NCBI GenBank assembly: GCA_001510575.1 | Contig: LNGK01000004.1 | Coordinates: 2,598,579-2,662,578 of the forward strand | Direction: 5' to 3' | Source of the DNA: Knoxdaviesia capensis | Taxonomy: Eukaryota; Ascomycota; Sordariomycetes; Microascales; Gondwanamycetaceae | DNA: 64,000 nt | Part shown: positions 34,923-46,992 of the stretch, piece by piece | How the letters are laid out: each line of letters begins with the position of its first letter | How positions within the stretch are numbered: position 1 is the stretch's first letter | Notes under the pieces: generated by a model | Told to the model about the DNA's origin: nothing | Database searches by the model: none | Seen by the model: only the letters and a program-made list of their open reading frames with translations | Translations under genes and position numbers: made by a program

Positions 34923-37645
34923 TCATCTAGTGTAGCCGTCTTCTCTCTCCCGCTCCGACGCCAGACTCAACTGCGAACTCTCCCGCCGCAGCGCCGAACT
35001 GGCCCGCACCTGCCGGGCAAATGGCGAGTCGGGCCGCTCCAGCATGGCCAGGGACGACTGCGACCCGCTGCGTGCCGCCCACGCCGCCGAGCCCGGGTGC
35101 ACGCCCCGCGCCGCCCGGGGAACGCCACTGGGAGCCGCCGCCGGCGCTGTGGGCGTCGACGCCCGGGACGTTGCCGCACTACTGGATCGCCCGGGCGGTG
35201 CCCCAGATGACGCTGTGAGCGAGAGTGGTGGCCGGGGAGACGCCGGGGTCATCATCGGCTCCACTCTCTGTCCGTCTCCCGTGTAGCGTCGTCCCTCCCC
35301 CATCAGCTCGTCGATCTTGCTTAGCGGCCGCGTCCGGTTGCCGGCGAGTGACAGGGTCACGGTGCTCATCGCAGTGCCTCCATGGCCGCGTGGATGGGTC
35401 GACCGGGCCGATTGCCCAGGACCCCGTTTGTCCAGAGCTCGCGCTTCCACGTTGTGATAGTACCGGATGCGTCGTTGATCGAGAAACCGGGGAAACTCCT
35501 CGTGGTTCCGCATCAGGGACATCCACGTTGACACCAGCGAGATCAGTACCAGAATCATGACAGCCAGTACCACGAACGCCTGCACAATGATGATTGAGAG
35601 TCCGATGATGGTAGCAACCGTTTGTCCCTGTCTGAACAACGGGAGCAGCGGGATGCTCAGTCCGGCAGTTATGATCTTCATCAGGCTCAGCATCCACACG
35701 GCCGTCGCGGTGTTGCGGCTGCCTTCGTACGGGTTCATGGCCATCATCGCCAGGAACATGGTAATCTCCAGCCCGAACGCACAGAACACCTGCGCTTCCG
35801 GAAGCCGCACCAGACTGCCGAGAAGCGCCGCCCGCACCACCTGGTACACAAACCACACCGCAAAGAACCACCAGCGTGACCGCCGGTAGTTGGCCGTCAG
35901 CCAGCCGAAGCGGTTGGTGAAGCCAACATCGTCATGGGCGCTCTTGTAGTTCGGGTCGCTGTTGATGAACTTGACAGCCCGAATCCCCACCGACAATAGA
36001 GGCTTTCCTCCCGTCTCTATCTCTCCTGCCCGGCCCACTCGGAACACGTTGAGCCACGGCAACCTGATCCACCCGATTCTGATCAGTTCAACTCGGATGA
36101 TGTCGCTGATAACACAGAACTCGCCCTTTCTGATCCGATAAGCCAAGGCCATACCAACAACGCCCCCCATTCCCAGCACAAGGAGAGCCGTGGTGAGTGC
36201 GGCCACGGCAATCGGGCCAGGGGGCGTCTTGAGCGAGAATTGGTAGACTGCCAGAAATAGCAACGGAAAGACGGCGATGTAGATGGTGCGAAGAACGGCC
36301 ATAATGGTGTAGGGCACGTAGCGGGTGCGGAAGTGATCGAAGCTGTCGCTAGTCCGGAGTTTCATGAACTGGAGCAGATCCAGGAGAAACTTCCACGAAA
36401 TCACAGCCAGGGCTACCCCAGCTATGGTGATGCATGTCCAGATCAAGCTTAGAGTGAATGCAGATTGGGTGGGGATTTTCAGCACCGCTGTCGTTCCAGA
36501 CATTCCATCCCGCTCGCCGGGGAGCGAGAGACCGGGTCCCAGCAAGGAGGCGGCCCGGCGAAAGATTCCTTCACCGGTAGAGGCGCCGCTGTTCAGTGCT
36601 GGACCTGTTGCATAGCCGTTTATCGCATCGACCATCTGTGGGGTGTAAATCAGTCCAGACGCCCATGCAAAGTTGCTCCACCAGGCTGGCAGAACCCCCG
36701 GCCACCGAATCGAGAGGGCACCGGCGAAGAATATCGACTGGAAGACATCAAATAGCACCGGCACAGACATCGAGTGGGCATGATGCATCCGCATGTGCGG
36801 GACACTGAATCCATAAGTGGCGGTGAGAAACGAGCACATCACCGAGATTGCGGTAAACCCCGCCAGTATTCCCGGGATCACTCGGAGCTGGGAGAAGCTG
36901 TTCTGGTTGATCAAGGCCGCTTGGACACAGGCAGTATGAGGTTCGGCCCCGCGGGAGAAGATTTTGAGGCGGATGACACCGTCGAAGTCGGGGATATCGG
37001 TGGCTATCGAGGGGATCTGGTTGATCTGCTCCGACTCCAGCGGTATGTCCGCCTTTGTGTGGATCTCGCGGCCGGGCTCGATCGGGCATAACCTAAACAC
37101 AGTAGGCATTAGACAGACTCAGTCACCAGGTTAGGGAGCACTACTTACTCGATGATGCCTTCATTACACGGGTCAACGGTGATTTGGAATCTAGGGTCGC
37201 CATCTGAGGCAGTATGACAGGTTAGAAGCCACCCCGAATGCCATCAGTGTGTATACAATCGTCGAGTACGTACACGCTTCCACGGATATTTGCACTATTA
37301 TCAGCCCAGATACCAGATTAGTTTCTCAGACTCAAATCCCAGCCCCGCTGTCATGGCCATCTGGGTACACTCACACATTGTGTTTTCGTAGCCGACAGAC
37401 GACACTCCGCTGAGTTGGAATACCAAGGTCTCATTGTCCCGATGTAGCGCTGCCGAGAAGTCGGTAATCTCAAGGCTACTTTCGACGCCGCCGCAGTAGC
37501 CAAAGTCTCCAGACTGAAGAGTAGCCGGGAGGTAGTTGGGAAGCTGCTGTGAAGATTCGGTGTCCTGTTGGCCGGATCCCAAAGCCGGGAAGGCCCACAG
37601 GAGGGCGATGAGACAGCGAAGTCTCTGAGTGCGTAACCGACGCAT
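34923..37645 (-). CDS. TRP-like channel / flavin-carrier (FLC/Pkd2) family membrane protein, 838 aa
   Basis: Exons on the minus strand are 37645-37375, 37294-37274, 37203-37149 and 37092-34923. All introns are GT-AG in phase. Exon 2 is a 21-nt microexon, and together exons 1-4 restore the ML-like domain. Residues of about 1-25 are a signal peptide. The lumenal/extracellular ML-like domain follows, with GDFGYCGG, ISVEAYGDPRFQITVDPC and ELCPIEPG. From about residue 185 there are nine or more hydrophobic helices, including IPGILAGFTAISVMCSFL, VPVLFDVFQSIFFAGAL, IMAVLRTIYIAVFPLLFLA and later VAALTTALLVLGMGGVVG and ITAGLSIPLLPLF. The cytosolic C-terminus is Ser/Arg/Pro-rich. Family members in yeasts act in calcium signalling, cell-wall integrity and FAD import to the ER; the specific role here is not determined. 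Confidence 0.9.
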
Positions 37646-40600
37646 GATGAGGGTGTGGATAGAAGAAGTCAGTAGGGAGTGAGTTGATCTGTCTCAATTT
37701 CAAAGAGGTGAGCGGCGTCTTAAAGGCTATTCGAATAGAGAGGTGCACCACGGTCCATCACGAAGATGGTGGTTCCGGTGCTCGAACAGTATGTTGCAGA
37801 AGAGTGGTTGTGAGTATGCTCGAGATTAGAATCCAAGAAGGAAGATAAGAAAGAGGAAGAAGAAATATATGACCAAAATAGGAGCAGTCCACAGTCTGAT
37901 GCTATGACTGTTCACCTCGTGGGGCGTGTTAAAGTGGAAGGCGCACAGGAAGCAGCAGTTCTTCTCTCGTGGGTCGAAAGCCCTAATATGGTGAGAGACA
38001 CAAGCAGGGAAGCTGGCAAACATGATAATACAACATTGAGACAGATGGTGATTAGAGAAACAATAGTATTCGTTTGTCTGTCTGCAATATCTCTTTAGGT
38101 CAGAACAATGGAGCTCTCATGTGTCCTTTCTTTGTATTTTCGAGGCCTCAGTAAGAGATTCCACCTGAATCATGTTTACCGAGGGAGTCTTGCCTGCTTA
38201 TCTACGGCCATGATTCACTCATACCAGCCTGTATTATAGATTTAAGATAACGGGCAACGATTATGTGGCTATTAAGCTCAAGTCCTAGGTGAAAATATGA
38301 AGTTGTGCTATAGATAGTGAGTTCAGAGCTCAATTGGAGTGGATGATCTTATCTGCACTGGTAGAAGGAGCCTGAGCAACCGGGAGCTTGGCCGAAACGA
38401 AAAGGCCAGATTCCGGTGTCCAGCGACCAATTCGGATTGAGGCTAATATATGCATGACAGCACATACAACACCCAATATGTGGATGGGGCCCTAGGAGAG
38501 AAGCTGGGGTGAGATCAGATGGCATGGAAGTGTATATAGCTGCTTTTTTGCCATAACTCAAGTCTAGGATATTTTGTCTGGTTGCCTGAGATACATGTCT
38601 CTTCAGTCTATATGGAAGGAATCAGTGTATAACAATGCCAATAGGGGAGGATTTCCAGCTCAGTTATAGATTCAAATTTCAGTGGATCAGGGAGTCTGAA
38701 AGGCATATCAGATAAAGATACTTCCCTTTTTCACTCACAAACAAGCCCTGATGGAGGATATCGGCCCCATAAAAAGACCCTGGCCGGTCATCCGGCCTAA
38801 AGTGGGTCCCGGAGTCCGGGGTCTGCCGCAGCCACCTCCGATAATCGGACGGAGACCAGCCAACCACAGCAAGACATGCAAAACCAACGCGCACAGGTCA
38901 CAAGAGCCTTTTCCTACGGCCAGAGCACTCCAATGTCGCGCCATACAACGTAATAATGGTGAGAACGCGCTGGCTTTGCGTTCATTGAGGTTGGAGGAAG
39001 AGGTCTGCAGTACTTGGCACCTTGGCGGCTGGGGCTGGAGAAATCCAGACCCTTGCTCTATACTCAATCGGAACCGCAAGAGGGGAGCTTGTAAGTTAGG
39101 AGGAAGACGTAAGATGAGAATAGTCCGAACAACAGCCAGCAACTCCATAGACAAGAGAAATAAGAAGAATGGAACACACTCCAAACACAGAGGCCAGATA
39201 AGGAAGGGCAAGAAACTTGGCATGTGTCATTGAAGCATGCAGGACCTTCCGAACGTATTTATATCTCGCTCCGAGAGGCAAGGCCGGGCCACCCTCGCGA
39301 GTGGATAGGGTTTAGGGTGTCTGGCGTGATACGGGGGCCAGAGAAGCAAATGCAGGCCGCAAGACTCCCGTTCTCCGGTATATTCAAGTGTATTCTGCAG
39401 CGGGAGGGGTCGTAGCTACGTACAATGCAGGACGGGACAGAGCAAGCCAGCTTGGGGGGAGACAGGAAGGGCCAAGACACATGCGGGAAAAACGCCTTTG
39501 ACGGAACCGATCGCGAAGCTGGCCTGGGCTGGCCTGAGCTGGGCTTGGGGAAGTGGGCAACGTGGGGGAGGGGTTATGTGGGATATGTTTGTGTGTGTGT
39601 GTTCCTGGTTTAGGGTCGGCTTGGAAACAAACTCACATGCAACTAGAGCATGCACCTGGCCATGATGACTGGTCGTCAAACAACGTGTAGATACGAGCTT
39701 TGGAGGGTTGATATTGGTGGTATGCGTCACAACCCCCAGCACCGGAGCACATCAAGGAGGAAGCTGCTGAGGATTATCTCGGATGCTCGTGAAGCTCCAA
39801 CCTACAGGGTCCTTCTGATCAATTTCCTTCGCCCCAGATACCGAGTCAGGTCGGTGGCGAAGAAGTAACTCCCACCGAACCAGGCAAACAGACCCTAACC
39901 CTAAACCCCACTCAGGAATCTTCACTATCAATGACCACGACGGTATAGGACAAAGTAACAGCACGATCGATGAAAGGTCCACGCAGTTTCTTACGGCGAG
40001 CAGAGAGGAGATATGGACAACCCATCGATAGCAGGTGCTGACTACTCCAAATTTCTTTCATTCCCTTTGGCATAACTTCCGGATCAGACAGACCCGGGTG
40101 TCTCCGGCCGGGACAAAATTTTCGGGCGCTGCGTATCAGCGGGCGAGCACGTCATTTTCGGGCTAAATGTAACAAGGCCAGGGCAGAAAAAAAAAGGCAC
40201 ACACACCGGCAGAGGCACTTAGTATGTCCAGGAACCGGACGAGCATACTATCTACTATGTACTACTGAGCTGTGCATACTGTTCCTGATACTCGCGGATT
40301 CGTAATCCTGCGAATCTGACCGGCCGCGTTCGACGGCGTCAGACACAGGGGACGAAGAACAGACAAGGCCAACCGTGCCTTTTTGAGATCTCATACGCCC
40401 ACAAACGCCGCGAAAGGGTTTGACAGAGAGCGTCGCACCCACCCGGAAAAGGTGAAGAAGGTATTCTCCACTCAGACAGAGAAGAAGAAAAAGAGGTGTT
40501 GGTCAATATAAGGGGGGTCCATATAAATTTCGTCAGGACCCGCGATGGCGTGCGCGCCGCCGAGAAAAGAATTATTTTTTTACTTTAAATTTTCGTTTTT

Positions 40601-40676
40601 ACATGTGTGTTACGGTTTTTTTATTATTATTTTTCTTCCCCTCCATTCCCCCTGGTTCTTAATTGTTTTGGGGCCG

Positions 40677-40686
40677 ATGATGCCAT
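40677..40686. promoter_or_regulatory. Candidate CYS3/MetR-type binding site
   Basis: ATGATGCCAT fits the ATGRYRYCAT consensus reported for Neurospora CYS3, the bZIP activator of sulfur-assimilation genes. It lies about 1 kb upstream of the ATP sulfurylase ATG, in the intergenic region. One match to such a degenerate site is expected by chance about once per 64 kb, so the position is what makes it notable. Confidence 0.4.
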
Positions 40687-41190
40687 TTTGGATTTTTCAT
40701 GGATGGGTTCGTTTTTTTGGTGTGCTTGCTATGTACATTCCTGTGGCACTCGGGCGAGGGGGTATTCCAAGGACTGTATGTAGAGAATTAGATGTTGAGA
40801 CTGCATAGAGATAGTCAATAAGCAGAATAACACGGGTAACAGAGGTACCTGATCCACGAATGTACATGTATGTTGGTGTAAGTACAACGGACGGTCTGTA
40901 TTGCACATGGCAACATCTCCCACTACGCATCTCCGAGATACGGAACCACACACACACTCACACTTCGAGAATCTGGCAATTGATCCCTAAGTCCAATTTT
41001 TAGGTTTTTTTTAAAATCTTATTTCGGTTTTATCTAATATTATTTTTTTCTGCCTTCTTACTTATGCTACTACTTACCCCTCGGGAGAAAAAAAAATCTA
41101 TAGTAATAGCTTGGGGGGGGGTTAGTTCCGCCACCTGTTCTTATAAACCAGAGTCAAGCCCTCCTTACTCGCTCACTCCCCTCACTTCCG

Positions 41191-41222
41191 TCTCTCTCTC
41201 TCTCTCCCTCTCTCTCTCTCTC
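41191..41222 (+). repeat. CT-rich tract in the ATP sulfurylase leader
   Basis: An imperfect (TC)n run lies upstream of the ATG at 41679, in a longer pyrimidine-rich stretch. Confidence 0.85.
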
Positions 41223-41552
41223 CGTGATTTTCTTCCTTCCTACATCCAATTCACGCGAAGCACAGCTTGTGGTTTCGTTCCCCTTCTTCATCTTATCTCT
41301 CTGCCGCTTTTCCCTGGTTCAAGCCAATCCGTAATCTTGTCTCTCCACCCAAGCCCAGTTCGGGTGTTTTTTGTCTTACTTCGTTTTGCACCTTGGCCAA
41401 CTTCAGCTGTGCCCAGCTCGAACTCTCTCACTCACCGGACTTCCGCTGTTTCTGTCCTCCCGTCTGTTGTTCTGTTCTTGTCCAGCTCGGAGAAAACTCT
41501 TTGTCCTCCCCCATAAATTCTCCGCTGGCCTCTCCCCCCCAGAGCTCTCATT

Positions 41553-41564
41553 TATATATATATA
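41553..41564 (+). promoter_or_regulatory. Candidate TATA element
   Basis: A TATATATATATA run lies about 115 nt upstream of the ATP sulfurylase ATG. It could be a TATA box or part of the leader; position alone supports it. Confidence 0.3.
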
Positions 41565-41678
41565 CCCTCGTGTCTCTTCCCCTCAGCCGATTCCTCTAGC
41601 TTCTCTACGAAGACTCTTCGTTCATCCAAGTCTCTACATCCCCCCAACAACGTATACACATACACCACTACACACACG

Positions 41679-43693
41679 ATGGCCTCTCCTCCCCACGGCG
41701 GTGTCCTCAAGGACCTCTTTGTGCGCGACCTCCCGCGCCAGGCCGAGCTCATTGCCGAGGCCGAGACGCTCCCGGCCCTGGTGCTGACCGAGCGTCACCT
41801 GTGCGACTTGGAGCTGATCCTCAACGGTGGATTCTCTCCTCTCGAGGGTAGGTTCACCGGTGTCTCTGGAGCGCTTTTGCTCGACCAGCAACGAACCACG
41901 AGTCCTAACTGCTAACCTGGCGTTGAATGCGTGTTGCAGGATTCCTCAACGAGGCCGACTACAATGGGTAGGTGTCCCGCACCCCAGAACTATAATCCGG
42001 ACACACAAGTAGCTGTCCACATACACGTACAAAAGCTAACACAAGTTCCTCTCCCAACTTGCAGCGTCGTGGCCGAGAACCGCCTGACCAGCGGCATCCT
42101 CTTCAGCATGCCCATCACCCTCGACGTCGACCAGGCCACCATCGACAGCCTCGGCATCAAGCCGGCCGCCCGCATTGCCCTCCGCGATCTGCGCGACGAC
42201 CGCGTGCTGGCCATCCTGACCGTCGACGATGTCTACAAGCCTGACAAGTGAGTAGTAGCAGCCCATATAGAGGGAGAAGGTGGCAGGAGGAGATCAGAGA
42301 GAGAGAGAGAGAGACGGCAAAGAACCCGCATCTAACTTCCCCCGCCAGGCGCAACGAGGCCATCAAGGTCTTCGGCAGCGACGACGACCTGCACCCCGGC
42401 ACCAAGCACCTCTTTGCCGTGGCCAAGGACTTCTACGTCGGCGGCAAGCTGGAGGCCGTCAACCGCCCCGCCCACTACGACTTCCCCGAGCTGCGCTACA
42501 CGCCGACCGAGCTGCGCGCGCTCTTCGACAAGCTCGGCTGGCAGCGCGTGGTCGCCTTCCAGACCCGCAACCCCATGCACCGCGCCCACCGCGAGCTGAC
42601 CGTGCGCGCCGCCCGCTCGCAACAGGCCAACGTGCTCATCCACCCCGTCGTCGGCCTGACCAAGCCCGGCGACATCGACCACTTCACCCGCGTGCGCGTC
42701 TACAAGGCCATCCTGCCGCGCTACCCCAACGGCATGGCCCAGCTCGCCCTGCTGCCGCTGGCCATGCGCATGGGCGGCCCGCGCGAGGCCATCTGGCACG
42801 CCATCATCCGCAAGAACCACGGCGCCACGCACTTCATCGTCGGCCGCGACCACGCCGGCCCCGGCAAGAACCGCGAGGGCCGCGACTTCTACGGCCCGTA
42901 CGACGCCCAGGAGGCCGTCAAGCAGTATGTCGACGAGCTCGGCATCCGCATGGTCGAGTTCCAGGAGATGATCTACCTGCCCAACAGCGACGAGTACCAG
43001 CCGGCCAACGAGATCAAGCCCGGCACCGCCACCATGAACATCTCTGGCACCGAGCTGCGCAACCGCCTGCGCACCGGCAAGGAGATCCCTGCGTGGTTCT
43101 CGTACCCCGAGGTCGTCAAGGTGCTGCGCGAGCAGAACCCGCTGCCGGCCGCCAAGGGCTTCACCATCTTCCTGACCGGCTACCAGAACTCCGGCAAGGA
43201 CTCGATTGCCCGCGCCCTCGAGGTCACCCTCAACCAGGGCGGCGGCCGCCCCGTGTCGCTGCTGCTCGGTGAAACGGTGCGCCACGAGCTGTCGTCCGAG
43301 CTGGGCTTCAGCCGCGAGGACCGCCTGAAGAACATTGGCCGCATTGCCTTTGTGGCGTCCGAGCTGACCCGCGCTGGTGCCGCCGTCATTGCCGCCCCGA
43401 TTGCGCCGTACGAGGTTTCCCGCAAGCAGGCCCGCGACCTTGTCGAGAAGTCGGGTCTATTCTTCCTAATCCACGTGGCCACCTCGCTAGAGTTCAGCGA
43501 GAAGACCGACCGCCGCGGCGTGTACGCCCGCGCCCGTGCCGGCGAGATTAAGGGCTTCACTGGTGTCGATGACCCGTATGAGGCTCCCACCAACCCCGAC
43601 CTCGTCGTTGATGTTGAGAAGCAGACCATCCGCTCGATTGTGCACCAGATCATCCTGCTTCTTGAGAGCCGTGGTCTCCTGGAGAAGCTGTAA
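41679..43693 (+). CDS. MET3: ATP sulfurylase (sulfate adenylyltransferase), 574 aa
   Basis: Exons are 41679-41847, 41940-41967, 42065-42247 and 42349-43693; phases agree at all three introns. The enzyme joins sulfate and ATP into APS plus pyrophosphate, the first step of sulfate assimilation (cys-11 in Neurospora, sC in Aspergillus). The catalytic domain carries QTRNPMHRAH (residues 198-207, with the HxxH nucleotide-binding motif) and GRDHAGPG (from 292). The C-terminal region from about 396 is the APS-kinase-like domain, with a degenerate P-loop GYQNSGKD (404-411). In fungal enzymes it serves as an allosteric site for PAPS rather than as a kinase. The total length matches the usual fungal enzyme of about 573 aa. 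Intron 3 contains a short GA repeat. Upstream is a candidate CYS3-type site. It is expected in the cytosol as a hexamer, from family knowledge. Confidence 0.98.
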
Positions 43694-46600
43694 GCAAGCG
43701 ACTGATAAACATGTATTGCCGACATCGGGTTTCGCGTTGTTTTGTTTTCTGTGGTTGCAATTTTCTTTTTCCCGCAACGGGTTGATGGGGACTTTCTGGA
43801 TCTCTTTTTGAGTATGTTCTGTTTTTTTCCGGTTTATGATTGTTTTGTTCTTCTCTTGAATAAGGTCTGCCTCTTTTTTTTTTTTGTTGCACGGGCTTCA
43901 TAAAACAAAGAGTCTTGTCATTATACATTGATATCACAAGAGAGGCTGTTGGATAGGTAGTTAGAAAATACACCAGTTGCCATCCACCGAAGCGAATGTG
44001 GATGACAGAAAAATGTATTGTGTGAGTGTTCGTTGATCGGCATTTCCTGGACCCGGGTTCTCGGTCGCTGAAGATCTTGTTGGGGCTCTGGCCTGTTCCA
44101 CAAATCTGAGTCTGCAGCGAACACAACAGCTCTGTAAGCACTGTGTGTAATATCGGTAGTGAGGACTCGGGACATGCCGGCTTTTAAGAGAGTAGGGCAG
44201 CGCTTGCTGTGGCTGCCCAGATTGGCCACCGGATCCGGGCACATTCAAAACATGCACGAAGACGTTGTGCTACCCAGACACAGCCAGCCAAAACTTGACG
44301 GAAGGACATCACTAAGTCAACCGAAGTGGCACTATTATGCGTCGAGGACTGGGACACAGAAACGGATGTGCTCACGGAATGATGGGAGCGCCACCACAAG
44401 CCAATTGTTGGTTGGATTTCGGCTGGCGGGCTGTGTGCAGGCAAATGTAGCAGGCAGGCAGATGTGAGGTTTAGTACCGAGTTAGCACAACGTTGGGAAT
44501 CAGTGATTGCTCCAAAATGTCGAAGGATCATCGAGTTGGATAGAATGGAACCAAAGACTCACGCCAAGCATGGTACGGTGGTTTGGTGGTGGGTGTTCAC
44601 ATCCTTTATGATATTCACACATTAGGTTAAGCCAGCAGAGAATCATGGTGGAAAGTCCAACAAGCAAGTGTGACAGTGCTTTCGCAAGGCCGGGCGCTTA
44701 AATCAGAGACGGGATGGGCCAGTTGCTGCCCAATGGGAGCTGGGGTCCCATGTCCACACACAAAAGCAAGAAAACCGGAAACGGTGTGTTGGCTATTTTG
44801 GGAAACGAACGGTTCGGCCTGTTAGCCCTTGCAGTTTGGTTCAGGTACAAGGCTCAGTGATATATAACGTTGGCGACGTCGACAGCGCTTAGGCTTTGGT
44901 ATCGGGGAGGACGTTGCTGTCAGAGGCGACGTTGAAGACCTCGTTGATATTTCGAACGAATGGGATGTTTGTCGCACTGAAGTTGATAGATGATAGTCAC
45001 CTGTGCAGGTAAAGGTAAACTGGACGCACCAGCCCCATTACAGCTTAGCCATACGCTGTGGCAAAGCCAGTCACTGACTTGAGCAACTGCCCCTCCGCCA
45101 GCAGCAACGAAGACAGTTGTCCCAGGCTAGAAGCTGCGGGAGAAGGATTCGCGGCCAGAAGGGTTCGCCGCTCATCTTGTGGAACCTGATGTGCCCTTCT
45201 ATGTAGCATGCTGTGTGCGGCATATCTATCGTTGGCGATTCCAGAACCAGGAGATCTGGGCCAGGGCGGCTCGAAACTGCAGATACAGCAAGATCTGGCG
45301 ACACGGTTAGCTGTCAGTGACTTGTTGTACACAGAAAGTGCACAACGCAGAGCAACACAAAAGCTTGGGCAACCAGAACAACAAAGCTTATAATTCACAG
45401 GTGGTGGGGTTGAAACACACACACACACACACATCGCCCACTCAACATACCTTGGGCAAAATACAGTGCAGAATCAGAGCACTGTGGCAGGCCAAAACAC
45501 AGCCGCCACCATTACATCAAAGCGAGTTGGATGTGGTGAAGTGGTGATGGTAATGTGATGGTGGCGATAATTGTTGCAGAGTTGAAGCTGGAGGATTTAT
45601 AAATATTGTGCGTGGATTAGATCATCACGGCGATATCGAGATGAGAAGAGGGCATGAATCACAAACGGAAGGAGGCTGTTCAGTTGGCAACAGTTGCTGG
45701 CAAGTGATGTGCAAAAGCTGCAGGAAGAAGCGGAAGGAGCAAAAACGAAACTGTCAATGAGGGAGGGGTAGCTTCGCAAATCTGGCGATGGACTCATTTA
45801 CTGCAGTTACTTTCGCTGTGTGCAAAAAGGGTCCAACGGCGGCTACATGGAGAAAACCAAGGGCAGGGCTTATTTTAGAAGCCGTGTCTGATCTTCAGCG
45901 GTTCTGCCCGCCAACCGATGCTTAACCAAACTGATCCTGGCGCGTCTAGGACGTGCTAGATAGGCATCAGACCGCTATAGCGGCTTCTAGGGCCCCTCTG
46001 CACTGGAATTCAGCGGCTATTAGCCCTGAATCCGGTGGTTTTGTCAACGTGTTGGGCCGTCGGTACGTACTGTATTTTCTTGCTCCTTCCTTCATGGATC
46101 ATCGCCATCTTTTCAGCTTCGCTCTTTCCTTCAGGCATCTCATCTCCTCATGTTTTTTTTCTCTTCTGGTGAACTTCTCATTCTCCTCATCTACCCAAAC
46201 CTGGTTATTGTTTCATTCTTTTTTTTTCTTCCTCCTCCATCATACTTTTCCCTCCCATCTTCGACTCCTCTCACTGATTCTCATCGATTGTCGCTATTAT
46301 CAACCGCATCACCGAAACTCTTCTCTCTCACCAACCGAATTGATTTCTTCCGCCGACTGCTCTCTCGGATTTTCAACGGTAGCGAATCATCTTGATCGTC
46401 CGTGATCTTTTTCCGATTCATACCCAACGTCACCTTTTCTTCCGTCTCCCCGCATTCAACAACGCACAGCCGGACTCCTGTTTTTTTCCCAACCTGTCCC
46501 TCTTTTCTTCTCTCTCTCTTTGTTTTCTCCCCTGCTCACGAACGGCCACCACAGAAAAAAAGAAAAGGGCCCTTGCTCCTTTTTATTATTATCTTTGTGT

Positions 46601-46992
46601 TGTTGTTTTTAGTGGTTTTTATTCCTGACTCCTCTCTGTCCTCACCGATATTTCGCTCTCAACGTGGTTCTCGATAACCGTTGCACAGATTCACCCGGCG
46701 TCCCTTTTTTCGCCCTAATCAACCCGTCGGTCCTCGATCCAGGAACCAGAAAACAGACCTCGATCGGCGACTCAGATCTTCCACTGTCTCTTTCGGCTTT
46801 CCTCTTTTGTGTCTCACAGCCCCCCTTTCCTCGTGAAGGGCCGGTTCAGCTTCCAAATGACCGCCGACACTGTCTGATTCCCTCATTCAGTGATCCGGAC
46901 AACGCGAGAGATAATCCGAGGATCAATCTCACCCATACCCTTTTTTTTGCTTGTTTCTTTCTTTCTCTCCATTCTCGCCCGGCTGCGAGTTC
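43694..46992. other. Intergenic region, 3.3 kb
   Basis: This is the 3' flank of ATP sulfurylase and the long T/C-rich promoter and leader (about 46.1-46.98 kb) of the next gene. An AC microsatellite lies at 45415-45433. Minus-strand sequence at 44889-45304 has fragments that look once coding (see findings), but no consistent exon model could be built. Confidence 0.6.
45415..45433. repeat. (AC)n microsatellite
   Basis: About nine AC units in intergenic DNA. Confidence 0.9.

Larger units (their letters stand above)
37646..41678. other. Divergent intergenic region, 4 kb
   Basis: The region lies between the divergently transcribed TRP-like and ATP sulfurylase genes. It contains AT-richer patches (38.0-38.7 kb and 40.55-41.1 kb), a telomere-like ACCCTAACCCTAAACCCC (39892-39909), a candidate sulfur-regulator site at 40677, and a CT-rich leader before 41679. 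Short frames within it lack coding character. Confidence 0.6.

Noticed and set aside
42332..43285. 317-codon open frame antisense to ATP sulfurylase
   Set aside because: It is a shadow of the C/G third-position bias of the real gene; composition is Val/Gly/Ala/Leu-rich with no family resemblance.
44977..45000. Potential intron joining two minus-strand coding-like pieces
   Set aside because: Only 24 nt long, below the usable size for fungal introns; other donors give stops or the wrong phase.
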